Translations under genes and position numbers: made by a program | Part shown: positions 16,495 to 24,548 of the stretch, piece after piece | Position numbering within the stretch: the first letter of the stretch is position 1 | Layout of the letters: the number at the start of each line of letters is the position of its first letter | The notes under the pieces: model-generated | The model's database searches: none | What the model saw: only the letters and a program-made list of their open reading frames with translations | What the model was told of the DNA's origin: nothing | Assembly: GCA_910584435.1 (NCBI GenBank) | Contig: CAJUAP010000050.1 | Span: 1-24,705, forward strand | Direction of reading: 5' to 3' | Length of the DNA: 24,705 nt | From: an uncultured Acetatifactor sp. | GTDB lineage: Bacteria; Bacillota; Clostridia; Lachnospirales; Lachnospiraceae

Positions 16495-17621
16495 TAAAAT
16501 TACTTGGAATCGGCATTCTTGGATTTTTTCTTATGGTATTTCAGAAAATACTGTATGAAAAATTATGGTACCGACATCTGCATGTCAATATATCTTTCAG
16601 AGATGATCATATTTTTCAGGGAGAACAGGGAGAACTGAAGGAAATCATCGTGAATAGAAAATGGCTGCCTTTAGCCATGCTGAAAGTAAAATTTAAGACG
16701 GACAGGCGGCTGCTGTTTGATGAGCACAGGGGTTCCCGAACCACCGATCAATATTACCGCAATGACGTGTTCCGCATCAACGGGGGAGAGAAAGTGACCC
16801 GCACCTTGAAATTTACTGGAAGCAGGAGAGGATATTATACCATCAATGAAGCCAGCCTGGTTGCCTCGGATCTGTTCTTTATGGGTCAGATGGTGAAGGA
16901 ACAGGAGATGAAGGCGGTATTGTATGTCTATCCCAGGCCTTACGACAGCAGCAGACTGACACAGTCTCTGATTCAGATAAACGGGGAGATTTTGTCTAAG
17001 CGCCATTTGCTTGAGGATCCTTTTGAATACCGGGGCATCAGGGAATACCAGCCTTATGATGATATGCGCCGTATTAATTGGAAGGCAACGGCCAAAACAG
17101 ATGAGTTCAAGGTAAACGAGCTGAATTACACTTCCTTAAAAAGCGTCCGTATTTTCTTTCATATTCAGGATAACAACGTCATAAGGAATGAAGAAAGTGT
17201 GGAAATGTCATTGCGGATTGTGGCATCTCTCTGTGCATTTTTCCTGCGCCAGGGCATCCGGGTATCCTGTTTTGGGAACGGGCTGGATATTGTGACACAC
17301 CAGCCCATGTCCATTCAGGCCAGAGCAGGGCAGGGACAGATGGATACCATTTATAAGGCATTGGCAAGGATTGATACAGAACAGCCGGCAGCAGATTTCG
17401 GAGAACTATTCCGGGAGCAGCTGTTTCAACATAATGATGGTGCATTTACCTGCTTCGTGGCACCCAATCAATATGATGACTTTATAGAGTTATTGACCAG
17501 GTACCGGAAGTCTAATAAGCTGTTCCGTTGGTTTTACCCTGTTACAGGACGGCAGAAGCCGGAACTGCCTAAGGGATTGGAACAGCATATCAGCGTGATA
17601 TATTCTGAAGCTTGGCAGTGA
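16491..17621 (+). CDS. DUF58 protein, MoxR partner
   Basis: A 376-residue protein with one N-terminal membrane segment (about residues 4-22), a beta-rich middle, and the DUF58 signature FEYRGIREYQPYDDMRRINWK near residues 178-198. The C-terminal part has the predicted von Willebrand A-like alternation (SVRIFFHIQD...), though the usual metal-site DxSxS is not evident, since FHIQDNN stands in its place. Gene order MoxR-DUF58-membrane protein is widespread; the exact substrate is unknown. Cell-envelope assembly or stress roles are inferred for such clusters. Confidence 0.88.
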   Translation: MIKLLGIGILGFFLMVFQKILYEKLWYRHLHVNISFRDDHIFQGEQGELKEIIVNRKWLPLAMLKVKFKTDRRLLFDEHRGSRTTDQYYRNDVFRINGGEKVTRTLKFTGSRRGYYTINEASLVASDLFFMGQMVKEQEMKAVLYVYPRPYDSSRLTQSLIQINGEILSKRHLLEDPFEYRGIREYQPYDDMRRINWKATAKTDEFKVNELNYTSLKSVRIFFHIQDNNVIRNEESVEMSLRIVASLCAFFLRQGIRVSCFGNGLDIVTHQPMSIQARAGQGQMDTIYKALARIDTEQPAADFGELFREQLFQHNDGAFTCFVAPNQYDDFIELLTRYRKSNKLFRWFYPVTGRQKPELPKGLEQHISVIYSEAWQ

Positions 17622-17777
17622 AAGCCAAAGTGATAATTTGCAGCGGCAGGGCGAAACATCTGCGAAAATGTGTTCCGTGATAACAATTCAGTAAATTGTT
17701 TGAACTGTTGTGTTCAGCGCACAGATTTCATAGATTTGGCAGCAATGAAAAAAGGCGTTTTCAAAAAAGAAAATTCC

Positions 17778-17824
17778 AATAGAGAAAATTCTGCAATAGA
17801 GAAAGGGCAAATAGAGAAAGGGCA
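17778..17824. repeat. AATAGAGAAA tandem repeat before the DUF4129-like gene
   Basis: Three units begin at 17778 (17 bp, AATAGAGAAAATTCTGC), 17795 and 17810 (15 bp each, AATAGAGAAAGGGCA). The final AAAGGG, about 10 nt from the ATG at 17831, may serve as the ribosome binding site, so the repeat would supply duplicated weak sites. The rest of the 209-nt gap shows nothing clear. Confidence 0.8.
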
Positions 17825-17830
17825 TTTTCA

Positions 17831-19087
17831 ATGAAAATAAAACAGATTATGTATGCGAAAGAAGTTCTGATAGAACAGATGAATCATTGGATGCTTTTTC
17901 CGCTGGTATTGACTGTGATGGGAGTCAGCCGGAAGATGACCGGGATGGATGCGCCTGATTTGCTGCTCTGGGGGCTGTGCAGTATTTTCCCGCTGCTCAT
18001 GATCATCATCCGGTATAAGGTAAAGCGTTTTTATGTGTTTGCTCTTCTGCATATAGGAATTGTAGGGATTTTGCTTGGACTAAATTATCTGCACCCTTCT
18101 TTCCGGGGAGGATTATGTGCAGCTGCTGCGTTTGCATATGCAGTTTCCTCTCTTCTGATGCAGATGAAAGGTAAGCTTTATTCCGAACCGATCCAGCTGC
18201 CTGTAGGGGCGGCTATTTCTGCAGGTGCCATTCTGCTGCAGCACTATCAGGGGACAGATCAATGGGATGCTTATTATACCACTGCTTTAATCGGCTCCAT
18301 TGTTTTATTTTTTATAATATTTTATATACAGAGTTATCTGGATTTTCTGACTGTAAACCAAAGCAGTGCGGGATATCTGCCGGCTTCGGAAATGTTCCGT
18401 TCCGGCTTCGGACTTGCTTTGGGATATACGCTATTAGGAGCTGTAGTATTGTTCATCAGTGCACATTTTACCTGGTTTTCAGATCTGCTGCAATATGTCA
18501 AGGATTTTATCATATGGTTTCTGAAACTTTTATTTTCCAATCTTTCCCAGGAGCCGCCGGGAGAAGAGCAGGAAATCATTCATCAAATGACGGATAAGCC
18601 TGTGGAGGATGGATTGGCGGCAGACGAGCCGTTCTGGCTATGGGAAGTCATTTGGAAGATAGTCATATTTGTTGTTTTGGCGGCCATACTCTTTGTACTG
18701 GCAAAGCTTCTGATAAAATTCATCCGTTGGTTACAGGCGTATCTTGTCATGCACAGAACCAAAGAGGATATTCAGGAAGAAAATTCCTTCGATGAGAGAG
18801 AAAAATGTGGTTTGGAGAAAAACACCGGTATGGAAAAGCAGCATATCTTCGGTGCATTTTCCTATCGGGAACGGATACGGAAGCTGTATAAGAGGAAATT
18901 GCTTTTTGCTTCGGTACAGATGCCGGAACGGGAAAAAAGCCGTTTAGAATACAATACTGCCAGAGAATGGGAAGAGAAGCTGAGAACGGAAGGTATGGCA
19001 GCGCTGTATGAGCAGGCCCGTTATTCGGACCGCGGCGTGACAGGAGCTGATGTGAAGAAAATGCGGGAGGCATGCAGAAGTCATTGA
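17831..19087 (+). CDS. Multi-pass membrane protein with DUF4129-like C-terminus
   Basis: A 418-residue protein with about eight predicted membrane segments in residues 20-300, then a cytoplasmic charged tail. The tail contains RERIRKLYKRKLL and NTAREWEEKL then ALYEQARYSDRGVTGADVKKM, which resembles the DUF4129 domain that ends many transglutaminase-like proteins encoded with MoxR and DUF58. Here no transglutaminase core (Cys-His-Asp) is visible, so this is a core-less form. The start has only a weak upstream AAAGGG. It is the last gene of the putative tldD-moxR cluster; a short GCGGCT/AGCCGC stem follows at about 19095, with no T run. Confidence 0.75.
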   Translation: MKIKQIMYAKEVLIEQMNHWMLFPLVLTVMGVSRKMTGMDAPDLLLWGLCSIFPLLMIIIRYKVKRFYVFALLHIGIVGILLGLNYLHPSFRGGLCAAAAFAYAVSSLLMQMKGKLYSEPIQLPVGAAISAGAILLQHYQGTDQWDAYYTTALIGSIVLFFIIFYIQSYLDFLTVNQSSAGYLPASEMFRSGFGLALGYTLLGAVVLFISAHFTWFSDLLQYVKDFIIWFLKLLFSNLSQEPPGEEQEIIHQMTDKPVEDGLAADEPFWLWEVIWKIVIFVVLAAILFVLAKLLIKFIRWLQAYLVMHRTKEDIQEENSFDEREKCGLEKNTGMEKQHIFGAFSYRERIRKLYKRKLLFASVQMPEREKSRLEYNTAREWEEKLRTEGMAALYEQARYSDRGVTGADVKKMREACRSH

Positions 19088-19121
19088 CAGGGGATGCGGC
19101 TGAAAGCACATAAGCCGCTGA

Positions 19122-19334
19122 ACTGTTACGGAAAATGAAGCTGTCACTTTTGCCGATGTACAGGGAATGGATGTCCAGACAGCTCTCATGCGTAAAATGC
19201 CTGATTTTGAGGATGCCGTTGTGGACGCCGTGGCGGAAAGAAACGGCTCCGGTTATATTTTGACGCGCAATGTGAAATTTTTTTCGGAATCCATAATCCC
19301 GGCAATCACACCGACCGATTTCTTGAATACTTAA
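19122..19334 (+). pseudogene. PIN-domain toxin fragment (VapC-like C-terminus)
   Basis: An in-frame stretch reads MPDFEDAVVDAVAERNGSG then YILTRNVKFF and PAITPTDFLNT before TAA at 19332. This matches the C-terminal half of PIN-domain RNase toxins, where DFEDA and a TRN...F segment carry acidic residues. Here Lys-Phe stands where an Asp is common. There is a TGA at 19119 in frame, no start codon with a ribosome site, no N-terminal catalytic Asp and no antitoxin gene. It is a relic of a toxin-antitoxin system. Its 3' end forms the first of three 45-bp repeats. Confidence 0.75.
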
Positions 19335-19448
19335 TCATAAAAAGCAAAACGCCTGATGACCGATTTTTTGTATACCTAACCATAAAAAAGTAAACGCCTG
19401 ACAACCGATTCCTTTGAATACCTAATCATGAAAAAACAAACGCCGGAG
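19314..19448. repeat. 45-bp tandem repeat, three copies
   Basis: Three adjacent 45-bp units start at 19314, 19359 and 19404, each beginning ACCGATT and containing ATACYTAAYCAT, an A-rich run and AACGCC near the end. Unit 1 covers the last codons of the PIN remnant, and unit 3 runs into GAGAGGAG, the ribosome site of the radical SAM gene. The copies have diverged, so this is not a recent duplication. Confidence 0.9.
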
Positions 19449-19459
19449 AGGAGAATACC

Positions 19460-21406
19460 GTGGATTTACAAGACAAAAAAACGCCTGGATTATTGTGCGG
19501 ATTACAAAATAATTCAGATAAAAAAGAAAGGAAGTTAGCGCTAAGTGACAATATTCTGCTTAGTATAGAGAAGCCCGCCCGGTACATCGGCGGTGAGGTA
19601 AATGCAGTCATGAAGAACCCGGATCAAGTGGAAGTCCGCTTTGCCATGTGTTTTCCGGACGTCTATGAGATAGGTATGTCGCACTTGGGCATCCAGATTT
19701 TGTATGATATGTTTAATTCTATGGAAGATGTATGGTGTGAGAGGGTATATTCTCCCTGGGTAGATTTAGATGCTGTTATGAGGGAACAGAAGATTCCCTT
19801 GTTTGCTTTGGAATCCCAGGAACCTGTTAAGAATTTTGATTTTCTGGGGATTACCATACAATATGAAATGTGCTATACTAACATTCTTCAAGTGCTGGAT
19901 TTGTCACAGATTCCTTTGAATGCAGCGGAAAGAGGAGAGAATTGCCCAATTGTCATAGGAGGAGGTCCATGTGTCTATAATCCGGAGCCTTTGGCAGATT
20001 TTTTTGATATATTTTATATTGGAGAGGGTGAAACCCAATACCGCAATCTGCTGAATCTTTATAAAGAGTGCAAAACACAGAAGGCGGGCCGGAAGGAATT
20101 TCTGCGCCGTGCTGCAAAGCTGCCTGGGATGTATGTCCCTCAATTTTATGATGTGGCTTATAAAGCAGACGGCACCATAGAGCGTTTCTTTTCTGTGGAG
20201 GATGGCCTTCCTGCTAAAATATGCAAAGAGATCGCCATGGATATTGCGGAAGAGGAAGCTTTTTACCCTGTAAAACCTGTGGTTCCTTTTATCAAAGTGA
20301 CCCAGGACAGAGCGGTATTGGAGATTCAGCGGGGCTGCATCCGGGGCTGCCGTTTCTGTCAGGCAGGGCAGATTTACCGTCCGGTCAGGGAACGTAGTGT
20401 GGAAGTGTTAAAAAAATATGCCATGGAATTACTGCAGAATACCGGGTATGAAGAAATCTCTTTAAGCTCCCTGAGCTCCAGCGACTATTCCAGGCTTCCG
20501 GAATTACTTGATTTTCTGATAGAAGAATGCGGCAGACAGCATGTGAATATCTCCCTGCCTTCCCTGCGCATTGATGCGTTTTCTCTGGATGTTATGGGAA
20601 AAGTGCAGGATGTGAAGAAATCCAGCCTGACGTTTGCACCGGAAGCAGGAAGCCAGCGGCTGCGAAATGTAATCAATAAGGGATTAACGGAAGAAGCCAT
20701 TCTGAAAGGTGCTGCTCTGGCTTTTGAAGGAGGCTGGACAAGGGTAAAACTATACTTTATGCTGGGGCTTCCCACGGAAACCCCGGAGGATATCCGGGGA
20801 ATTGCAGAATTGTCCAACAAAATTGCCTCCACTTATTTTGATACGGTTCCAAAGGAGAAACGCGGCGGCAGCAGGTGCCAGATTGTGGCCAGTACTTCCT
20901 TTTTTGTGCCGAAACCTTTTACCCCTTTTCAGTGGGCAAGGCAGTGTACAAAAGAAGAATTTCTGGACAAGGCATATCAGACCAGGGTGGCTGTCTCGGA
21001 GCAATTGAACCAGAAGAGCATAAAATATAACTGGCATGAAGCGGATGCCAGTGTGTTGGAGGGCGTGCTGGCAAGGGGGGACAGACGGCTGGGACAGGTT
21101 ATACGCAGGGTCTATGAGAAGGGCGGCATATATGATGCATGGGGGGAATATTACAGCAATGACAGATGGCTGGAAACCATAGAAGAGTGCGGTTTGTCTG
21201 TGGATTTCTATGCTCATCGGGAACGGCCGTTAGATGAGATTCTGCCCTGGGACTTTATTGACTGCGGTGTTACGAAAGAATTCCTGATGCGTGAGCGGCA
21301 AAAAGCATTGGATGGGGAAGTTTCCGAAAATTGCAGACAGAAATGCCAGGGATGCGGCGCTGCACGATTTGGCGGGGGCGTATGTGTGGAGTCAAGGGAA
21401 GTATAA
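19460..21406 (+). CDS. B12-binding-domain radical SAM protein (TIGR03960-like)
   Basis: This 648-residue protein combines an N-terminal B12-binding-like (Rossmann) region with a radical SAM core. The iron-sulfur motif is CIRGCRFC (CxxxCxxC) near residues 293-300, followed by GQIYRPVRERS and, later, the APEAGSQRLR and MLGLPTET strands. A C-terminal Cys-rich tail (CRQKCQGCGA) is typical of this family. It is always found next to DUF2344 proteins, as here; the reaction is unknown. The start is a GTG at 19460 with GAGAGGAG 6 nt upstream. The first 25 or so residues (KTPGLLCGLQNNSDKKERK) look like a variable extension before LSDNILLSIEKPARY. Confidence 0.92.
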   Translation: MDLQDKKTPGLLCGLQNNSDKKERKLALSDNILLSIEKPARYIGGEVNAVMKNPDQVEVRFAMCFPDVYEIGMSHLGIQILYDMFNSMEDVWCERVYSPWVDLDAVMREQKIPLFALESQEPVKNFDFLGITIQYEMCYTNILQVLDLSQIPLNAAERGENCPIVIGGGPCVYNPEPLADFFDIFYIGEGETQYRNLLNLYKECKTQKAGRKEFLRRAAKLPGMYVPQFYDVAYKADGTIERFFSVEDGLPAKICKEIAMDIAEEEAFYPVKPVVPFIKVTQDRAVLEIQRGCIRGCRFCQAGQIYRPVRERSVEVLKKYAMELLQNTGYEEISLSSLSSSDYSRLPELLDFLIEECGRQHVNISLPSLRIDAFSLDVMGKVQDVKKSSLTFAPEAGSQRLRNVINKGLTEEAILKGAALAFEGGWTRVKLYFMLGLPTETPEDIRGIAELSNKIASTYFDTVPKEKRGGSRCQIVASTSFFVPKPFTPFQWARQCTKEEFLDKAYQTRVAVSEQLNQKSIKYNWHEADASVLEGVLARGDRRLGQVIRRVYEKGGIYDAWGEYYSNDRWLETIEECGLSVDFYAHRERPLDEILPWDFIDCGVTKEFLMRERQKALDGEVSENCRQKCQGCGAARFGGGVCVESREV

Positions 21407-21437
21407 AAATACATCTGATGATTAAGAAAGGATCTAA

Positions 21438-21449
21438 ATGAGATTATGA
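21438..21449 (+). other. Three-codon upstream frame (MRL-stop) overlapping the DUF2344 start
   Basis: An ATG at 21438, ideally spaced behind AAAGGA (21427-21432), opens ATG AGA TTA TGA. The TGA overlaps the real start ATG at 21446 in an ATGA arrangement. The short peptide MRL repeats the first residues of the real protein (MRLRIKF), suggesting a small duplication or a shifted start. Confidence 0.6.
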
Positions 21450-22327
21450 GGCTTCGTATTAAGTTCAGAAAATATGGTCCTGTTCGATATATAGGACACT
21501 TGGATCTGATGCGTTTTTTTCAGAAAGCCATCCGCAGAGCGCAGATTGATGTGGCATATTCCGGCGGCTTCAGTCCTCATCAAATCATGGCTTTTGCAGC
21601 GCCTTTGGGCGTTGGACTTGCCAGCAATGGCGAATATATGGATATTGAAGTCAATTCCATGGAATGCATCACCAATCCCATGGGATGCATCAATTCTTTC
21701 ATAGAGTGCAATTCGGAACCGGCTTGTTCCGGGGAAAGTACCTATTCTCTAACCTGCCAGGATATTATGGAGCGTTTGAACAGAGCAAGTGTTCCTGGAA
21801 TTGAGATTACTTCTGTTAAAATATTGCCGGATACTGCCGGCAACGCTATGGCCAGTGTGACAGCCGCTGCTTATACGGTGTCTTTTCGGGAAGGAAGAGA
21901 GCCAAAGACGAATATTGGGGCGATATTACCGGATTTCCTTGCACAAGAACAAATTATGATAACCAAAGAGACAAAAAAAGGTGTGAGAGAAATCGATTTA
22001 AAGCAGGGGATTTATCAGTTGTATCTGAAAGAGGATGGCTGCATTTATATGCTTGTAGATGCTTCCAGCGGCGGCAATATTAAGCCCATACAGGTGATGG
22101 AGGCGCTTCTTGCATTCCATGGAAGGAGTGCATTCCATGGAAGGAGTGCATTCCATGGAAGGAGTGCATTCCAGGGAAGAAGTGCATTCCAGGAAGAACT
22201 GTTGCAGGAAAATGCATTGCTCATTACCAGAGAAGACGTATATACGAACATAGGGAGTGCAGAAGAGCCTGCATTTGTTTCGCTTGATGAAGTCGGAATG
22301 GAAGAAGCAGCGGCAGCGCAAAATTAA
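21446..22327 (+). CDS. DUF2344 / TIGR03936-like radical SAM-associated protein with repeat insertions
   Basis: A 293-residue protein that begins MRLRIKFRKYGPVRYIGHLDLMRFFQ..., the signature of the DUF2344 family (GHLDL and SGGFSPHQIMAFAAPL). It is normally coupled to, or fused with, the preceding radical SAM protein; its role is unknown. Two repeat insertions interrupt the family fold: three diverged heptads at residues 70-90 (NSMECIT, NPMGCIN, SFIECNS) and five hexapeptides at 223-252 (AFHGRS three times, AFQGRS, AFQEEL). Both lie where homologues would have loops. The ribosome site is best placed for an upstream three-codon frame, so the main start may depend on re-initiation. Confidence 0.88.
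   Translation: MRLRIKFRKYGPVRYIGHLDLMRFFQKAIRRAQIDVAYSGGFSPHQIMAFAAPLGVGLASNGEYMDIEVNSMECITNPMGCINSFIECNSEPACSGESTYSLTCQDIMERLNRASVPGIEITSVKILPDTAGNAMASVTAAAYTVSFREGREPKTNIGAILPDFLAQEQIMITKETKKGVREIDLKQGIYQLYLKEDGCIYMLVDASSGGNIKPIQVMEALLAFHGRSAFHGRSAFHGRSAFQGRSAFQEELLQENALLITREDVYTNIGSAEEPAFVSLDEVGMEEAAAAQN
21653..21715 (+). repeat. 21-bp coding tandem repeat with TTCCATGGAA core
   Basis: Three diverged 21-bp units start at 21653, 21674 and 21695. The first contains AATTCCATGGAATGCATCA, the second CCCATGGGATGCATCA and the third TTTCATAGAGTGCA. The palindromic centre is kept in the first two, with compensated ends (TTCC/GGAA to TCCC/GGGA). Read as NSMECIT-type heptads. Confidence 0.75.
22112..22198 (+). 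repeat. 18-bp coding tandem repeat with TTCCATGGAA core, five units
   Basis: Units at 22112, 22130 and 22148 are identical (GCATTCCATGGAAGGAGT). The unit at 22166 has one change in the palindrome (CCAGGG) and another further on, and the last is partial. Identity of the first three means recent expansion. The frame is GCA TTC CAT GGA, encoding AFHGRS. Confidence 0.95.
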
Positions 22328-22350
22328 GGTATTGGGAGGAAGCAATTTCC

Positions 22351-23910
22351 ATGAGCAGAAAAATTGCACTGAAGGAATCTGTTACAGTTACAGCGGATGA
22401 GGCCGCTTTTATGAATACTGAGAAGGCAAAGCTCATTTTTACAGTATATCAAGGACGGCAATGTGCATTGACAATACGGCAGGATCGCCTGATAGACGCT
22501 TACTTTTTCTCAAAAGCCCCAAGTAACATGGGGGCAATTTATATCGGTAAGATAAAAAGCATCGCAAAGAATCTGGATGCTTGTTTTGTGGAAATTGCAG
22601 CGGGGGAAATATGTTTTCTCTCTTTGAAAAATATGTCTTCGCCCTATCTTTTGAACCGCAGTTTGGACGGTCGTATTCTGGAAGGGGACGAACTTCTGGT
22701 ACAGGTTGTCCGTGATGCCCAAAAAGGGAAACGCGCCTCCGTAACAACGGAAATTTCTCTGTCCAATGATTATTTTGCGTTGATTCTGGGTTCTGAAAAA
22801 GTAGGTTTTTCCTCCAAATTAAATAAAGAAAAGAAGAACAATATAAAAAAACTTTTGACGAAAAATGCAATCATTGAAAATGGGAGTTTGACGCAGAATT
22901 GTGAAACGCTATTGTCCCTGCCGGAGTATAACAGGTTAAGGGCAGAGGGTATGGCATTGGATAATTTGAGACTGCCGCCCATAGGAATGATTGTCAGAAC
23001 CAGGGCAGGAGAAAGCAGTAATAGCTTATCCATGGAAGCATCTTCCAAAAGAAATGTATTACAGCAGTTCTATGATTTATCATTACAATTTATCAGATTA
23101 TTATATATTGCTATGTCCAGAAGCTGTTTCACTTGTCTGAAAAAGGCACCATTGGATTTTGAAGCCGTAGTGCAGAAATTTATTATGGAAAATGGAATGT
23201 TGGAAATGGAAGAGATACATTCCATGGAAGAGGTTCAGTCCACGGAAGAAGTTCATTCCATGGAAGAAGTTCAGTCCAATAAAAAAGCAGAAGCTATGAA
23301 AGCACAGGCAGAATCAAAGTGGTATACCAAAGAAAATACAACAGACAAAGACTTTTCATACGAAATTATTACGGATCAGGAAACGCTTTATCCGCAGCTG
23401 AAAGAATATTGCGATTCATATGGGGCAGCAGCTAAAGAAGTGCATTCCAGGGTAAAGGTTCGTCTGTATCAGGATAAAATGTTTCCTCTTTCCGTGTTAT
23501 ATTCTATTGATAAGAAATTGGGAATGGCTTTGGATAGCCGTGTATGGCTGAAATCCGGCGGCTATCTGGTCATAGAACCAACGGAGGCTTTGACTGTTAT
23601 CGATGTGAATTCTGGGAAATATGAGGCCGGAAAGAATCCCGAAGATGCCTATCGCAAAATTAATCAAGAAGCTGCCAGAGAGATTGCACTTCAGCTTCGA
23701 CTGCGAAATTTATCCGGAATAATTATTGTGGATTTTATCAATATGGAATCAGTGCAGGATAATAAAGAGCTTCTGGCATATTTAAGGACATTAGTGAAGT
23801 CTGACAGAGTATCAACAACCATTGTGGATATTACCGCTTTGGGACTGGTGGAAATCACCCGCAAGAAAATAAATAAACCGTTACGGGAACAGTTTATGTC
23901 AAGGGAGTGA
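22351..23910 (+). CDS. rng: Ribonuclease E/G family endoribonuclease
   Basis: A 519-residue RNase G-like enzyme, expected to cleave single-stranded, 5'-monophosphate RNA in mRNA decay and rRNA maturation. An S1-like domain lies near residues 60-150 (GAIYIGKIKSIAKNLDACFVEI). The catalytic DNase I-like part has VIDVNSGKYEAG (Asp near 418) and GIIIVDFINM (Asp near 460). The protein stops at TRKKINKPLREQFMSRE, so the CPxC zinc-link of E. coli RNase E/G is absent; some Clostridia have such short forms. A repeat-derived insertion rich in HSMEEV units (288-310) sits before the catalytic domain. GGGAGG precedes the ATG, 24 nt after the DUF2344 gene. Confidence 0.9.
   Translation: MSRKIALKESVTVTADEAAFMNTEKAKLIFTVYQGRQCALTIRQDRLIDAYFFSKAPSNMGAIYIGKIKSIAKNLDACFVEIAAGEICFLSLKNMSSPYLLNRSLDGRILEGDELLVQVVRDAQKGKRASVTTEISLSNDYFALILGSEKVGFSSKLNKEKKNNIKKLLTKNAIIENGSLTQNCETLLSLPEYNRLRAEGMALDNLRLPPIGMIVRTRAGESSNSLSMEASSKRNVLQQFYDLSLQFIRLLYIAMSRSCFTCLKKAPLDFEAVVQKFIMENGMLEMEEIHSMEEVQSTEEVHSMEEVQSNKKAEAMKAQAESKWYTKENTTDKDFSYEIITDQETLYPQLKEYCDSYGAAAKEVHSRVKVRLYQDKMFPLSVLYSIDKKLGMALDSRVWLKSGGYLVIEPTEALTVIDVNSGKYEAGKNPEDAYRKINQEAAREIALQLRLRNLSGIIIVDFINMESVQDNKELLAYLRTLVKSDRVSTTIVDITALGLVEITRKKINKPLREQFMSRE
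23212..23277 (+). repeat. 18-bp coding tandem repeat in the RNase G gene
   Basis: Units start at 23212, 23230, 23248 and 23266 (last incomplete). The first and third contain CATTCCATGGAAGA; the second and fourth have CAGTCCACGGAA and CAGTCC. Here the core is read TCC ATG GAA (Ser-Met-Glu), a different frame from the same core in the upstream gene. Confidence 0.85.
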
Positions 23911-23917
23911 AAAAACT

Positions 23918-24466
23918 ATGGAATTACTGAAATTTCAGAAGGTAAAGGATGGAAAGTACCTGAAAAATTATGAGCTGACGTATCGAAATAAAATCGGCAA
24001 GGAGAAAGTCTATGAGATAGTCAGCCGCAGGGAATTAAATGGAATTGAGGATGTGGGTGCCAAACCCAGCGGTGTGTCTATTATAGCTACCTGTTCGGAT
24101 AAATTGCTGCTGCTTCATGAGTTCAGAATGGGTGTGAATCGTTTTGTATACAATTTATGTGCCGGGATGATTGAGACTGGCGAGACCATTGAAGATTGCA
24201 TTGCCAGAGAACTTTTTGAAGAAACGGGTTTAAAGATAAAGAAAATCAAGAAAATCCTGCCGCCTTCTTTTGCCGCAGTGGCTATTTCAGATACCACTAC
24301 ATATATTGCTTTTGTAGAGGTTGACGGTAATTTTGAAGATCACACTTCAGCTAATGAACAAATTGAAGCAAAATTTTATACTAAGAAGGAAGTAAAAAAA
24401 CTTCTGGAAACGGAACCCTTCAGCTCCAGGGCTCAGATGGCTGCATATTTCTTTTCGGAAAGTTAA
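23918..24466 (+). CDS. NUDIX hydrolase, ADP-ribose pyrophosphatase-like
   Basis: A 182-residue NUDIX enzyme. The Nudix box GMIETGETIEDCIARELFEE then TGL fits GX5EX7REUXEEXGU exactly (residues about 83-105). An upstream LLHEFRMGVNRFVYNLCAG segment resembles ADP-ribose pyrophosphatases that hydrolyse nucleoside diphosphate sugars. The ATG lies 7 nt after the RNase G stop with AGGGAG about 10 nt upstream, so it is the last gene of this operon. In many Clostridia the RNase G gene is instead followed by ribosomal protein L21 genes. Confidence 0.92.
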   Translation: MELLKFQKVKDGKYLKNYELTYRNKIGKEKVYEIVSRRELNGIEDVGAKPSGVSIIATCSDKLLLLHEFRMGVNRFVYNLCAGMIETGETIEDCIARELFEETGLKIKKIKKILPPSFAAVAISDTTTYIAFVEVDGNFEDHTSANEQIEAKFYTKKEVKKLLETEPFSSRAQMAAYFFSES

Positions 24467-24505
24467 TCAACTAACTTCTTTTTCGGAATTTTAAGAAAAG
24501 AAGAG

Positions 24506-24534
24506 TGGATGCAGCATGGATAAAGCTGCATCCA
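24506..24534 (+). terminator. Hairpin after the NUDIX gene, possible terminator
   Basis: A perfect 10-bp stem, TGGATGCAGC (24506-24515) with GCTGCATCCA (24525-24534), loop ATGGATAAA. It lies 39 nt after the stop codon. No T tract follows, so it may be an mRNA 3' end structure or part of the repeat to its right. Confidence 0.45.
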
Positions 24535-24548
24535 ACTATTCGCAAAAG

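Noticed and set aside
21998..22369. Minus-strand frames with repeated SMECT-like peptides
   Set aside because: They are the complement of the 18-bp coding repeat inside the DUF2344 gene, whose own frame is clearly the real one.
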